A stretch of 64,000 nucleotides of DNA from Panopea generosa (Eukaryota; Mollusca; Bivalvia; Adapedonta; Hiatellidae): NCBI GenBank assembly GCA_029582155.1, contig CM055897.1, forward strand, positions 3,827,001 to 3,891,000. Direction: 5' to 3'. The stretch's first letter is position 1. Each line of letters starts with the position of its first letter. Shown here piece after piece: positions 48,051 through 58,866 of the stretch. Position numbers and translations under genes: made by a program. The notes under the pieces are model-generated. The model saw only the letters and a list, made by a program, of their open reading frames with translations. It was not told where the DNA came from and did no database searches.

Positions 48051-49029
48051 CAGTATAACTTCCATATATCGAAGTTCAGGGGACCGTCATGAAAAGTACG
48101 ATATACCGGGACTTCGATATATGTGCATGTCTGGATCACTCAATGGTAATGGTAAAAGTTTGATTGGTAATGAGATCGCAACATGTATATGACTGTAGAT
48201 CTACCTGTCATACTTTTACTAGTAAAGGTAAGTTGAAAAAAAAAAACATAAATTAAATCGTGTTTATTATTTATTGAATCCCTGCATGTCATTTAAAAAC
48301 CAATATAACTAAAGCACTACAAACATGTACAAACATAAAAACTTATATGGAGCACTTCCGGTAGATGAATATAAGCATATACATGTACATGAATATTCCA
48401 TCAGCACATCAGTTGGTACAAACACACATGAACAAAACAACAACATACATGTACAATAAACATAAATAAATGTTCATAAATTACACTTGTAAGATAACAT
48501 GATACGAAACTAAACGTCATACAATGTGTGCGATTAACACGTACCGTAAATTGGTGATATGTAATCATGACAGACGCAGCCGCCATGTTTGCGTATACAG
48601 AAAGTACAGAAATGTGTTTTACCAGTAAATTATCACCATTCTGCCTTTAAGTAATCAAATGTTTATTAAAGTGTGACTCCTAACAAACATATATTCGAGC
48701 ACTCGAAGAGACTTTACGCTATATGATCAGCTGGGCCTTTGTTCCTAAGATCATCACACCAGCGCACCGCAGGTGTGAAATACATGTACATCACTCCCGT
48801 GAGAAATTTTGAACAGGTAATCGATATTCGATACATAAATGGTTAATGATGTATAAAAGGCCTTTTTTGTGGTCGTGAAAAAACTTCGATATACTGAAAA
48901 ATTCTATATGTATCACTTATTTGCGTTTTTTCCATATAGATTTAGAAGGAAAAAAATTGGGACTTGAGAAAAAGTTCAATATACCGAGAAATTCGATATA
49001 TTGAAGTTCGATATATAGAAGTTATACTG
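48051..49029. mobile_element. Tc1/mariner-pogo-like MITE
   Basis: Ends are inverted repeats: CAGTATAACTTCCATATATC at the left and GATATATAGAAGTTATACTG at the right, with further internal CTTCGATATA motifs. No transposase. The CAGTATAACTTC start is pogo/Tigger-like; a TA duplication is not clean at the right side. Confidence 0.7.
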
Positions 49030-49333
49030 CATATTTCAAGTTATTTGCTTGACACAAAATATCACAAAACAGAGGTGTAAAAACATTTTTTAAGCTACTT
49101 GCCCTGTAAATTAATCATTTTTAAATAGCAAGTGTTTATTTGGATTTATTTGTGATGACATCTGGTACATGCCATGCCAGTCATTTTGCTCCTTTTGCCT
49201 AATTCGGGTATCTGGGGTATTACCTGGGAACCAGTCCACTATTCCTAGTAATCAGGAAGAACAGATTTACACACCAGACTGAAAGGACAACTTAACTTTA
49301 GCTAAGGCCAAGGCGCAAGCTATTGTGGACTAC

Positions 49334-49679
49334 AGTGGGTTTTTTTGGCCATTTTTATAGCCGTTATTGGGTCATATTCCCAATGGCAAATAGTATCTTT
49401 TTTTCCCAATTAAATGGTAATAATTCCCAATTGAAAGTTTCAAAAATGTAAATTGAAACTTGCCATACTTCCTTGATAAAATAAAGAAAGTTTTCCCCAT
49501 TCTGAATTTAGTATGACATTGATTATTTAATTAAATGGCCTGATAAGCAAGTGTACACTTTTTATAAATATATAAATATATTTAATGCAAAAAAAATTCC
49601 CAATGTTAATGAAAATGCCGCTAAAATTCCCAATTCCAAGGGTATGGGTCATCTTCCCAAAATGGTGAAAAAAAACACT
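49334..49679. mobile_element. hAT-like MITE with target duplication
   Basis: Left end AGTGGGTTTTTTTGGCCATT, right end AATGGTGAAAAAAAACACT; flanks are GGACTAC on both sides (49327-49333 and 49680-49686), a 7-8 bp duplication as in hAT elements. It inserted between two direct copies of GGCCAAGGCGC(A/C)AGCTATTG (near 49310 and 49715). Confidence 0.75.
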
Positions 49680-49699
49680 GGACTACCTAGACAAAAACA

Positions 49700-50548
49700 A
49701 ATTTAGCTTTAGTTAAGGCCAAGGCGCCAGCTATTGTGGACAACTTGATTTGGGCGAAAATCTGCATGCAATTAAGATAATTAGCAGAAGACTCACAGAG
49801 AAGAAAGGGACAAATAACAACAAAGAATGGAGTGCTAGTGGGTACAGATGGGATTTTAGCCATTCTGCTTGGAGTCAAGTGCCCGTTACTGTGTGGACAA
49901 AAGTTCAATGTAAAGAAGTGCGCTTTGTTGGATTTCCTCTTCTCTTGGATGACATTCCTGATAAAAGACAGCATCGGGAAAACCCGGACACAAGATTTTA
50001 TCGCTCAACATTGCATTCGTTCTACAGGCCAATGCAAGCCCTTGTGTTGTATCCTGTTTCCAGGACATAGCCAAACAAATTACTGTTGCCCTGAAACATG
50101 AGGAAAAAAGATGTCAATACCTGTCTACATAGACGAAGCCGAAGGTCATGACCAAGGTACATGATGATGTCACATCATTGCAAGAAGATTCGTTTGAATC
50201 TCCATTTGAGACTATATTAAAGAATACTAACTTGCCAAGCAACTCAGCCAAATTTATGACAGCCTCAATGACCAGGGTGTCAAACGTTTCTACATGAACA
50301 GTTAATAGAGATAAACTTCTGTCTTCCACATGTTCTCCACTACATGGACAGAAGACATTAAAGATAGAGCCAGAATCGATACAGATATGGCCGTACCATG
50401 GCATGCTTTTACAAGAAGAAACCATGTTGCTGGAATCACTTCCTTTAGACTGTACCCCTGCCATCAGCAGACTGGTCCAAGTAGCCAATCCATTACACAG
50501 TCTGCAGACGCTTGCACTGGAGAGTACCAGTGGTTCTAGAGACCTCAA
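49700..50548 (+). pseudogene. Unrecognised coding-like remains
   Basis: Two plus-strand frames are open over 49750-50100, one reading LVGTDGILAILLGVKCPLL and CGQKFNVKKCALLDFLFSW, the other EVRFVGFPLLLDDIPDKRQ. Beyond 50100 the frames break often. I recognise no family and cannot decide the frame. It may be part of the same old sequence as the repeat-coding tract at 50512-56700. Confidence 0.3.
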
Positions 50549-50891
50549 ACACTTGCTATGTAGCAGATTCAGATGAGGATCAAATATGTGATAATGTTCA
50601 ACACAGCAGACAAAAACCAGCGGAAAAACCTACGATTACGTGTACATCAGATAAGGCCACAGTACGCAAACGGGTCAAAAGGTCACTCTTGTATAATGCC
50701 TTGTCAGATACAAAAACAATGCAGGGTTCCACTCAACAAAATGGTTGTTTAAATGTGTTCGTGTCAGTGAAGGAGAGAGACTGTTGGCCTATCCAAGTAA
50801 TCGAAAAAAGTCTCAAGAAAGACCACCATGATACTAGCAGCTTCAAAACAAATACTGTTAGTAAAACAGCGGGACTTATGCGCTGGGTTAA
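50512..50891 (+). pseudogene. Left part of an interrupted repeat-coding sequence
   Basis: Open frame ending KSLKKDHHDTSSFKTNTVSK and TAGLMRWV at the transposon. The last part resembles the 48-residue units to the right of the transposon (HNFSHLKSESDPVGKK; HNSSNLKTESDPVSNK), so the two flanks were once contiguous. Function unknown. Confidence 0.45.
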
Positions 50892-51462
50892 TGCCAGAAG
50901 GTACCAAACAACATTTTGGACGAAAATGACTTTTTGGTATATTTTAATATGGTTTCATAGTATCCTCCTTCTGTATAAATATCAAAGCTATATATTAAAA
51001 ATTGACAAAGTTATGATGCTGAGATCAAAGGTACCAAGTGATTATTGAACGAATGATTGGTGCCAGAAGGGACCAAGTGCTAGTCAGTTATTGCCAAAAG
51101 GTACCAAGTAGTCAGTTGGTACCTTTTGGCAATTATTGTATTTAGTATTTTGATATAATTTTATATTGCTAGAAGGAACCAAATGACGCTTGGTACCTTT
51201 TGGCAATAACTCAGGAAATGTGCAATTTTTATCTACTATGAAAGTGTTTATTTGGTACCTTTAGACACTGTTTGCTGATACAGATCCCAGATGTAGAAAC
51301 AACAGATGTGTTGTGTCCAATTACAAATGCCTTGACCAATTAAATCTTACAGTCAAGATAGAGACTGTAATCTGTTCACACCTTCTAGATAATTGCTAAA
51401 TTTTCAGGCATTTAGAAGAAACAACTGCTAGTAATAAGTGTTGTTATAGAATGTTTTAAATA

Positions 51463-52420
51463 ATGGAAACTGCTGAAAGTGTGAGTATTGTGATTATTTC
51501 TTTTTTTTCCTTATACAATTTAAAATAATTATTATTTTAAGAGTCATACTGCAATTGCATAAGATTTATTTTAATATCTTCAATGAAAAGCTGTTGCACA
51601 TTTATCTTCTTTCGTGTGTAATAATGGTAATTCTGATATAATATAAATTGTTAATGTATTATTACTGTTCAATCTATGATAATAGTGTACATTAAAATTG
51701 TGTGAGTGTACATTTTTATTATCGATGTTGTAAGTAATTTAAGTAATTGCCTTTAATTCACAGGATGGTTTGTGGTCGGATGATGAACTATATTATGCAA
51801 TGCCAATAAGATTTTTTTCACCGGAGACAGACACATTACACGGGCCGGACTACAATGCAACACAGGATTGTCCTACTCTTGAAGGCTCCACCTGCCATAC
51901 ACATGATGATGCGCATGAAGACTCAAGCGTTATACTAGACCACAACGGGCCCATACAGATAGGCCCTGGCCCAGTACCAGAAGATAGATGCCCTACACAA
52001 GATGATCACATGCTTAAATTCCCCAGTCCTATGGAATGTATTGCATCTACTCATGAAAGGTCTAGCCCTGTACTGAAAATTCCTGGTGCTGTACAGGAAA
52101 GCACTTGTCGTAAACCTAATGATTATGGACAGACAAAGGACGGCATGGTCACTATGGATGAAAACTCCGGACTTGTGTCTGAAGATCACAGAAAAATGGA
52201 TGTAGGCTCTGACAGTTCAGACTCTGAAAATAATATACCTCTAGCTTATTTGGTGAAGGGAAAGTGCAAGCCAGTAAAGAGGAAACTTACACAGGAGACT
52301 GGCAGCGAAGCTGATGACAGTAATGATGAGAACTATGTACCCAGCCAATCAACTACAAGCAATTCAGATCTGGAAATGCCTGTAAAGGAACTATTGAAGA
52401 AGAAACAGAAAAATACATGA
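51463..52420 (+). pseudogene. Transposon gene, 5' part (two exons)
   Basis: A short first exon METAES (51463-51480) has the donor GTGAGT; the acceptor TTCACAG at 51763 leads in frame to DGLWSDDELYYAMPIRFF. The second exon is acidic (SDSSDSENNIPLAY, GSEADDSNDENYVPSQ) and becomes Lys-rich at the end. It likely fed into the OTU-like domain that follows in another frame. No domain recognised in this part. Confidence 0.55.
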
Positions 52421-52456
52421 GAAAAGGGTTGGAAAAAGAAATCAAAAACACTGAAG

Positions 52457-53250
52457 GTGAAAAATATTAAGACTTGTAGATCAAAACAAAAAGATAAGAT
52501 TAATATTGCAAAGAAACTGGCTGACATGATAATGTCAATGCAAAAGAAAAGAAAAAAGGCTTGTACAACAGATATAGAGAAGGCAAAAAACATTAGCAAT
52601 CGACTGCACAAAACACATTTAATTGTAAAACGTGCTCATGTATCTAGGCTTGATAGCTTACTTGCAAGTAATGAATTACAAAGACTGGTAATCTACGGGA
52701 ATGGAAATTACTTCTTTACAGCATTGAAAACAAGTGGAAATATCGAAGAAGGTACCAATGAAATGCGTGCACAGTTGTGCAACTTTATGATAGCAAACCC
52801 TGACAAATATGTTACATTCTGTGCTAGAAGAGAAACATGTCCGTCCACTCCGAAGAAAGAGTTTTGTGACGAAGTAGAAAAACTTAAGATAAGCGGATTA
52901 TGAAAAGCCGACATCGCAGATGTTCTGCCATTAGCAGTTGCGACTACTATAAATGTGTTGTTAGAATATATTCGAGTTCAGTATCAACACCTGTTATTGA
53001 AATTAAGCCTGACATTCCAACAAAGAAAGTTATAAACATAGCCTACACGGCAATACGTGGAGAAGAACATTATGATGCAACTAAAATTATTAATACTGGT
53101 GACACAAGGAATGTAGAGAGTGATACTCATGAGAAATGCCAAACAACACCCCACAAGCGTGCAACTTATAAAAGCCCGGAGAAAAAGGTTTCTAGTCAAA
53201 AGAAGAAGCGAAATCCGCAAAACACTCAGCGCAAGGCAAAGAATATATAG
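52457..53250 (+). pseudogene. OTU-like cysteine protease domain remains
   Basis: After a Lys-rich helix (NIAKKLADMIMSMQKKRKK) comes RLVIYGNGNYFFTALKTSG and MRAQLCNFMIANPDKYVTF, which match the OTU layout (GDGNCFF then a helix with I..N...Y). The nucleophile Cys position is Tyr in this copy. Farther on, VSTPVIEIKPDI and INIAYTAIRGEEHYDAT match the OTU C-terminal part, with the His in EHYD. The domain is split over frames. OTU proteases cleave ubiquitin and are found in some DNA transposons; why is unknown. Confidence 0.7.
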
Positions 53251-53289
53251 CTACGAATGGAAGGGTACAAGCTGCAAAAAGCGTGAAAC

Positions 53290-54908
53290 CTCACAACTGT
53301 GAGAAATGTAGGTTTAAATGTAGCCAACATTTCAATGACGAGCAACGCCAAGATATATTTACATTTTATTACAATTTGAACAGTTATGAATGACAAAGGC
53401 AATACATATGTGAAATGATTGAAAGAGACACACCAAGTAGGACAGGAAAAGGCAAAAGATCAGTTTCTCAAATATTTCATCTTTTGAAAGATGGCACCAA
53501 AGAACATGTGTGAAGAGATTTTTTCATGAAAACACTTGATATTAAAAGAAAAACAATTGATTACAATATGTCCAAGAAGTAACATGGGACATACGGTGGT
53601 ATGGATATGACAGGAAAGCATGTGGCCCCAAATAAAACTGATATTGAAAAGGTTAACTTTGTGAAACAACACATTGAATCATTCCCTAGGATGGAATCCC
53701 ATTACGTGAGAAAAACAACAAAGAAAGAATATTTGCAGCATGATTTGAACATTAAAAAAATGTGGAAATTGTATTGTGAAGAATTGCAAAAGGAAGGGGA
53801 AAATCCTATAAGTGAAGTTATGTATCGAAAGATATTTTGTGAGGATTATAATCTTTCCTTTTATAGACGAAAACAAATGGGAACCTTAGATGATGAATTT
53901 AATGAGGAATATGTGCAGCACCAAAAACAGAAAGAAAGAGCGCATCAAGAAAAGGCCGATGATAAACAAAGGGCTCAAACCGACAAGAGTGTGTATGTTG
54001 CAACATTTGATTTGCAGGCTGTTTTGACCACCCCATGCTCCTTGGTCTCAGAACTGTACTTCTCAAGAAAATTGTGACAACATATTCCTTGGGGAATAAA
54101 CAGGTTTTCTGTCATATGTGGAATGAGACACAGTGCAAACGTGGATCATGTGAGATTGCCACATGTCTCAAGAAGAACACTATGACAGTATGCCACACAA
54201 CTGGCATTAAGGAAATAGTGTATTATTCTGATTCATGTGGCGGCCAGAACCGAAATCAGTTTGTGACTGCATCACACCTGTACGCAATATCCAAAGTCCC
54301 ACAATTACAGTCAATTAGTCACAAGTTCCTTGTGTCGGGCCATTCACAGATGGCGTGTGACTCTGTCCACGCTAGTAAAGAAACAGCTAAGAAAATCACA
54401 CCTGTCTATGTTCCATCACAGTAGTGTACTCTAAACTGCTTTAGCAAGGAAGAAAAATCCATACATAACTGTGCCTATGAAATACAACCAAGTTATCAAT
54501 TTTAAAGATTTCACAAAAAAGCACTGTAAACATCTCAAAATTTCGGTTACTGGCCAACATGTAAACTGGCTTCATGTCAAGTGGATACAAGTGCGGCAAG
54601 ACAGCCCAAAGTCTGTATTTGTTAACTACACATTTGACAGTAAAAACTTTCAAGCTATTCAAGTACAAATGTCAACAAGACAGCAGGGAAAATCACTGAA
54701 GTGGCCATAGTCAGATGAAGAACTGAGCATGTGTTATAAATCCAAACTACCAATATCGATTCAGAAGAAAAAGGATCTGATTAATTTGTGTGAAAAGGAG
54801 ATTATTCCAGAGGAGTTTCACCAGTATTATGCTTCTCTGCCAATCAGTAAAACTCAGAGAGACTATGTTCCAATGGACTCAGATGATGAAGATACTGACA
54901 AAGAGTAA
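53290..54908 (+). pseudogene. DDE-type transposase remains (CGGQN/GHSQM family)
   Basis: In order: a Cys-rich CEKCRFKCSQHFNDEQRQ segment, KHVAPNKTDIEKVNFVKQHI and SFPRMESHYVRKTTKKEYL, VYVATFDLQAVL (first Asp), EIVYYSDSCGGQNRNQFV (second Asp), HKFLVSGHSQMACDSVHA (third acidic position) and a C-terminal LPISIQKKKDLINLCEKEI. This order is that of a widespread animal transposase-like family which I know from insect, cnidarian and mollusc proteins (I believe matched by DUF7869 models). The frame changes several times, so it is decayed. Confidence 0.72.
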
Positions 54909-55648
54909 ATGTGTAGTGTACTATGGTGGTGCTATATGAACATTGACTGTTATATAACGAACATGAGCCATGTGGAATAAAAATGGACATACATTTGGAC
55001 ACATATTACATGTGTAATTATTACACACCAATCTAGTGATCAACAAGTGTAGATGTCCAGAATTTCGTACCTTTTTTGTTCTTTATGTATACATATTAAT
55101 AATTTTAATACTTTTTCAATGTTTTTCTTATTATGATACAATACATCTTGACAATACATTCATTAATGATGAAATAATCAAACATAATTATGAAAACATA
55201 ACATATTAAAATGTATCCTGTATACCAATTCATAATAGTTACAATAAACTGTAATTAATTTATTCGGATATTCATTGTAAGTTCCAAACTGCAGATAACC
55301 AGAAAGAGCCATGTGTCACATGGTTCCTTCTAAACATAAATCTAAAACAAATCTATTAATTCAGATCCGGCCAGAAGGAACCATATGCTCATATGGTACC
55401 TTCTTGCACTACTCATCTACGATTATGATGAATGCCAAAAGGAGCCATAATATAAAATCAATTAATTAGCAAAAATTAACAAAGATAACTACACCAAAAC
55501 AATTGGATGTTTTAATCATTATTTAAGTCAACTCTATGCCAAATTTCATTACAAACTCTGCTTCGGTTGATTTACTACATCCTGTTGAAACTTCAAACAC
55601 GTTTTTCTCAAAAACATAAAAATGTTGCTTGGTACCTTCTGGCATTAA

Positions 55649-56700
55649 CCCCACGTATGGAAGACCACCAAAAAGCATTGAAATGGGAATCGAAAACAAT
55701 CCTGTCAATTATAAAATAATTATGGAACTCGTGAAAAACCATAATTTTAGTCATTTAAAATCAGAATCTGATCCAGTTGGTAAAAAGGTGGTACTCATGG
55801 AAGACCACCGAAAAGTATTCAAAAGGATTTGAAAATAATCCCGTCAATGATAACATAATTATGGCACTCAATGAAGACCATAATTCTAGTAATTTAAAAA
55901 CAGAATCTGACCCAGTTAGTAACAAAAGTTGTCAGAAGACAAAGCTCGCCAATGGGATAAAACTCACCTACAATGCAAAGATTGGGATTGGAGGCAAACA
56001 CTAAAACTTAAACGCATCTAAATGCAAAAGTTAAACCTGGGTGTCTACAGACGAAAAATTAAGTTTTAAAGGGCAATAACTTTGCCAAAATGCAACCAAG
56101 AGTTATGGTTCTTGTCTCTGTGTGTTTCAATGATGATGGTGAACACCCATGCACAGGTTCATTCATATCCAATGAGTGGTTGCATAGATATCTTACCTGA
56201 TAAAACTTAAACCTGAAAAATTAAGTCGAAAAAGGGCCATAACTGTGCCAAACTGCAACCCAAAGTTATGGTTCTTGTCAGTGTGCATTCCATTGATGAT
56301 GGTGAACACACATATTAATGTTCATTCACATCCAATGAGTGGTTGCATAAATATCTTAAACTTAAACTCAACTAAACTCAAAGTTTAACCAGGGTGTTTA
56401 AGTCCAAAAAGTGCAGTCACTGTGCCAAAAAGCATCCAAAGTTATGGTTCTTGTCTCTGTGTGTTCCATTGATGATGGTGAACACACATGCGAAGTTTCA
56501 TTCACATCCAATAAGTGGTTGCATAGATAACTGAAACTTAAACGCAAAAGTTTAACCTGGGTGTCTACAGACGACAACGCCACCGCTGACGACGCCAGGG
56601 TCATGACAATAGCTCTACTTGGACTTTGTACCGGCGAGCTAAAAAGGTGTTACTCGAGGACTACCACCCGAAAGCTGAGCTAACATAAAATGAACAAATG
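55649..56700 (+). pseudogene. 48-residue repeat-coding sequence, right part, interrupted by a second element
   Basis: Two units about 145 bp long code GIENNPVNYKIIMELVKNHN and FENNPVNDNIIMALNEDHNS, each followed by KSESDPV/KTESDPV. The second is cut at about 55920 by a hairpin-ended element and resumes at 56646 as KKVLLEDYHPKAEL, matching KKVVLMEDHRKVF of the first. Function unknown. Confidence 0.5.
55921..56645. mobile_element. Hairpin-ended element (family 4, full copy)
   Basis: Starts with GTTGTCAGAAGACAA and ends with GGCGAGCTAAAAA after a TTGGACTTTGTACC remnant of the 3' hairpin. The core has about three units of 150-170 bp with AGTTATGGTTCTTGTC, TCCATTGATGATGGTGAACA and CACATCCAATGAGTGGTTGC. 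It interrupts the repeat-coding sequence. Confidence 0.72.
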
Positions 56701-56979
56701 CAAATAAATATGACTGTACTGCCAGGACTTTCTTATTCCATGACACTCGAAGATCAGTTATATATATTTTATATATTGTATATTATATATTTATACTTTT
56801 ATATTGTATATATTTTGTTATTACTTTGTTACCATGTATAATTATAATAGAGGACCATAGAGAAAATTTGAGGTTGTTCAAACTTTGTTTCCTCTTTAAA
56901 TAAAGTCTTTATTATTATTATTATTATTAGTTATAAGAAATGCCACCCTTAAATTTATACCACAGACCATAGTATCTGA

Positions 56980-57432
56980 ACAAAGAGTGGTATCATCAAA
57001 CCCCATAATTGAGGGTGAATTGAGCAAAGGCTTTCTAGATCATGAATTGGAGTCAGATGAAAGAATAGATGTAATGATCCTAAGGATGGATCATGTCAGA
57101 CATATTCCGACATCCTTTGGTACCAGCATAGTTGACATACCTACCTCCTGTTATAAAAATAACAACCGAGTCACAGTGACAATGAAAATTATGTTTCTCA
57201 TGGTATGAAACGGTCATCTGCATCTGTAGAACAGTGGTGTCACAGTGAACAATTGTCCAAATATCACCCCAGGGAGGCTGTAAAAACTGTGTTCAAGGTC
57301 TGGGACTCAGGGGGTCATAAAGGTAGAGAAATTATAGTAGGTGGGAGGTTGATGAGACCAAACAGAGTAATGAATGGACAGGAGTCTTTGTATAACATCA
57401 CTGTGCCAGGTTACAGACTGGAAATTTACTAA
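56980..57432 (+). pseudogene. Unrecognised coding-like remains
   Basis: Two plus-strand open pieces: NPIIEGELSKGFLDHELESD with RMDHVRHIPTSFGTSIVDI, and VEQWCHSEQLSKYHPREAVK with VWDSGGHKGREIIVGGRLM, ending ITVPGYRLEIY. They look like real protein sequence but I do not recognise the family, and they are out of frame with each other. Confidence 0.35.
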
Positions 57433-57657
57433 GTATCTTGCAAGTTCATTCATCCCCCTCCCTTCCAGATTGCCACAACAATTTACATCATAAACTTGTG
57501 TTTACTGGTTTATTAGGCTGTCATTCTGAAGCTATGGCTTATATTTGGTATTTTCCTATGAAGGAGATTCCAATTCCCATAGTGGATAAGTAATAATGTA
57601 CATATAACAGGGGAGTACATCCCAGTTGTCTTTTTATTTTATGACGGATGTAGTTTT

Positions 57658-57899
57658 ATTGATTGATTGAATATTAAGCGTCATTTTTATGCCATCGAGG
57701 GCTAACAGACGATCAGTTAACCTAACCACTGTTTCCTGGGATTAACCAGTACTTGAACACACCCCATCTCCACAAGTAACTGATAACTTTCCCACTTGAA
57801 TCAGTGGTGAGACAAATGATAATGAGACACAATGTCGTATATCAATTATCACGGAGACTGTTGCCGGGCGGGGGATTCAAACTCACGACCCCTGGATTC
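57658..57899 (-). mobile_element. tRNA-derived SINE, family A (minus strand, head truncated)
   Basis: In minus orientation it retains the B box side (GAGTTTGAATCCCCCGCCC), the body and the (TCAA)n tail, but stops before the A box. Confidence 0.8.
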
Positions 57900-58866
57900 A
57901 ATGTAGTTTATATCATTTATTGATGCAGTTCATTGCAGTCCTAGTCGAGTTTACTGAATTTACAATAACTCTCGATTAAAGCAGTTATAGTCTATCACAG
58001 CACTTGCAACATCTTTACTAGTAGTTATAGCCCATCATGGTACTTGCTGGCTGTATGTAGCAACACTATTTTATCTATATTTATATGTGGTCCATGTAGT
58101 CTACTCTAATAAAGCGTATCAATAAAATAAACAATAGCTCCAGCTCCAGCAGCACAGGGCACAAATTTAAGCACTCGCCACTCGCAAAAATTACTTAAGC
58201 TGACATTTTTTTGCGTGTGGATTTCAATTTGAGAAAATTACTGACTGTATTCATTTTGTTGCATTTTAAAAATAAACAAGTATTATCCTGGTAAAAATAA
58301 CGGATTCTTGTCAATTTGACCAAATTACCCCTTAGCAGCATGATTGTCAATGACATGTATTAAATATTTATATATGTGTAGACTGCGTCCAATTGTGTTT
58401 GATATCGAGTTCATTCTGCAAAAAGGAAGTAAAGTTAAAACCCGTTAACAACATAATGAGAAGACTGCGTCTAGTTTGATCGATCGCGCACTCACTCTAT
58501 AAAATAAAAGTAAAGATGAAACCCGTCAACTTTATTGTTTACATATTTTGTCAGCTGTTAAACTTGACAATGACAAAAATGGTGTGTCAATTGTAGAAAC
58601 CACGCGATCGACAGATCATCCATAATTATTAAACTATATTACTATGATATCAGAACATTTACACATGTTAAACAATCATCCTTGGCTAGATTTAGATCTT
58701 ATTTTAAAACAAAAAGCCATTGGCTATATAAATTTTATAAACAGAAATGTGTGTATGTCTCAATCTCAGTCTCTGTACACTTGTTATTGTTGAATCCATG
58801 ATTCATATTTTGATTTAGTTAAAAGTGTTTACATATGATATATCATTGTATGCATTTATTTATGGT
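57900..58866. other. Intergenic or intronic sequence, nothing recognised
   Basis: Includes two similar phrases near 58390 and 58465 (AGACTGCGTC followed by AAGTAAAG...AAACCCGT(T/C)AAC), a short local duplication. No exon could be supported, though the missing 5' exons of the large gene might lie in this direction. Confidence 0.4.

Larger units (their letters stand above)
50892..55644 (+). mobile_element. 4.75-kb DNA transposon flanked by TTAA, with OTU-like and DDE-type coding remains
   Basis: Terminal inverted repeats of 26 bp with one mismatch begin TGCCAGAAGGTACCAA, and TTAA lies directly outside both ends (50888-50891, 55645-55648), so the target duplication is TTAA as in piggyBac and Kolobok groups. 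Variants of the terminal 16-mer recur in both orientations inside each end (51061, 51092, 51116, 51168, 51190, 51251; 55320, 55369, 55393, 55433), which looks like transposase binding sites. Coding remains run left to right: an acidic N-terminal part, an OTU-like domain, then a transposase with CGGQN and GHSQM motifs. The coding part has several stops and frame changes, so the copy is not active as it stands. Superfamily name not settled. Confidence 0.85.

Noticed and set aside
49190-49290. Possible exon upstream of the SET domain with donor CCCAG|GTAATA
   Set aside because: It leaves in phase 2, not the phase 1 that the SET exon needs, and the phrase looks like a dispersed repeat.
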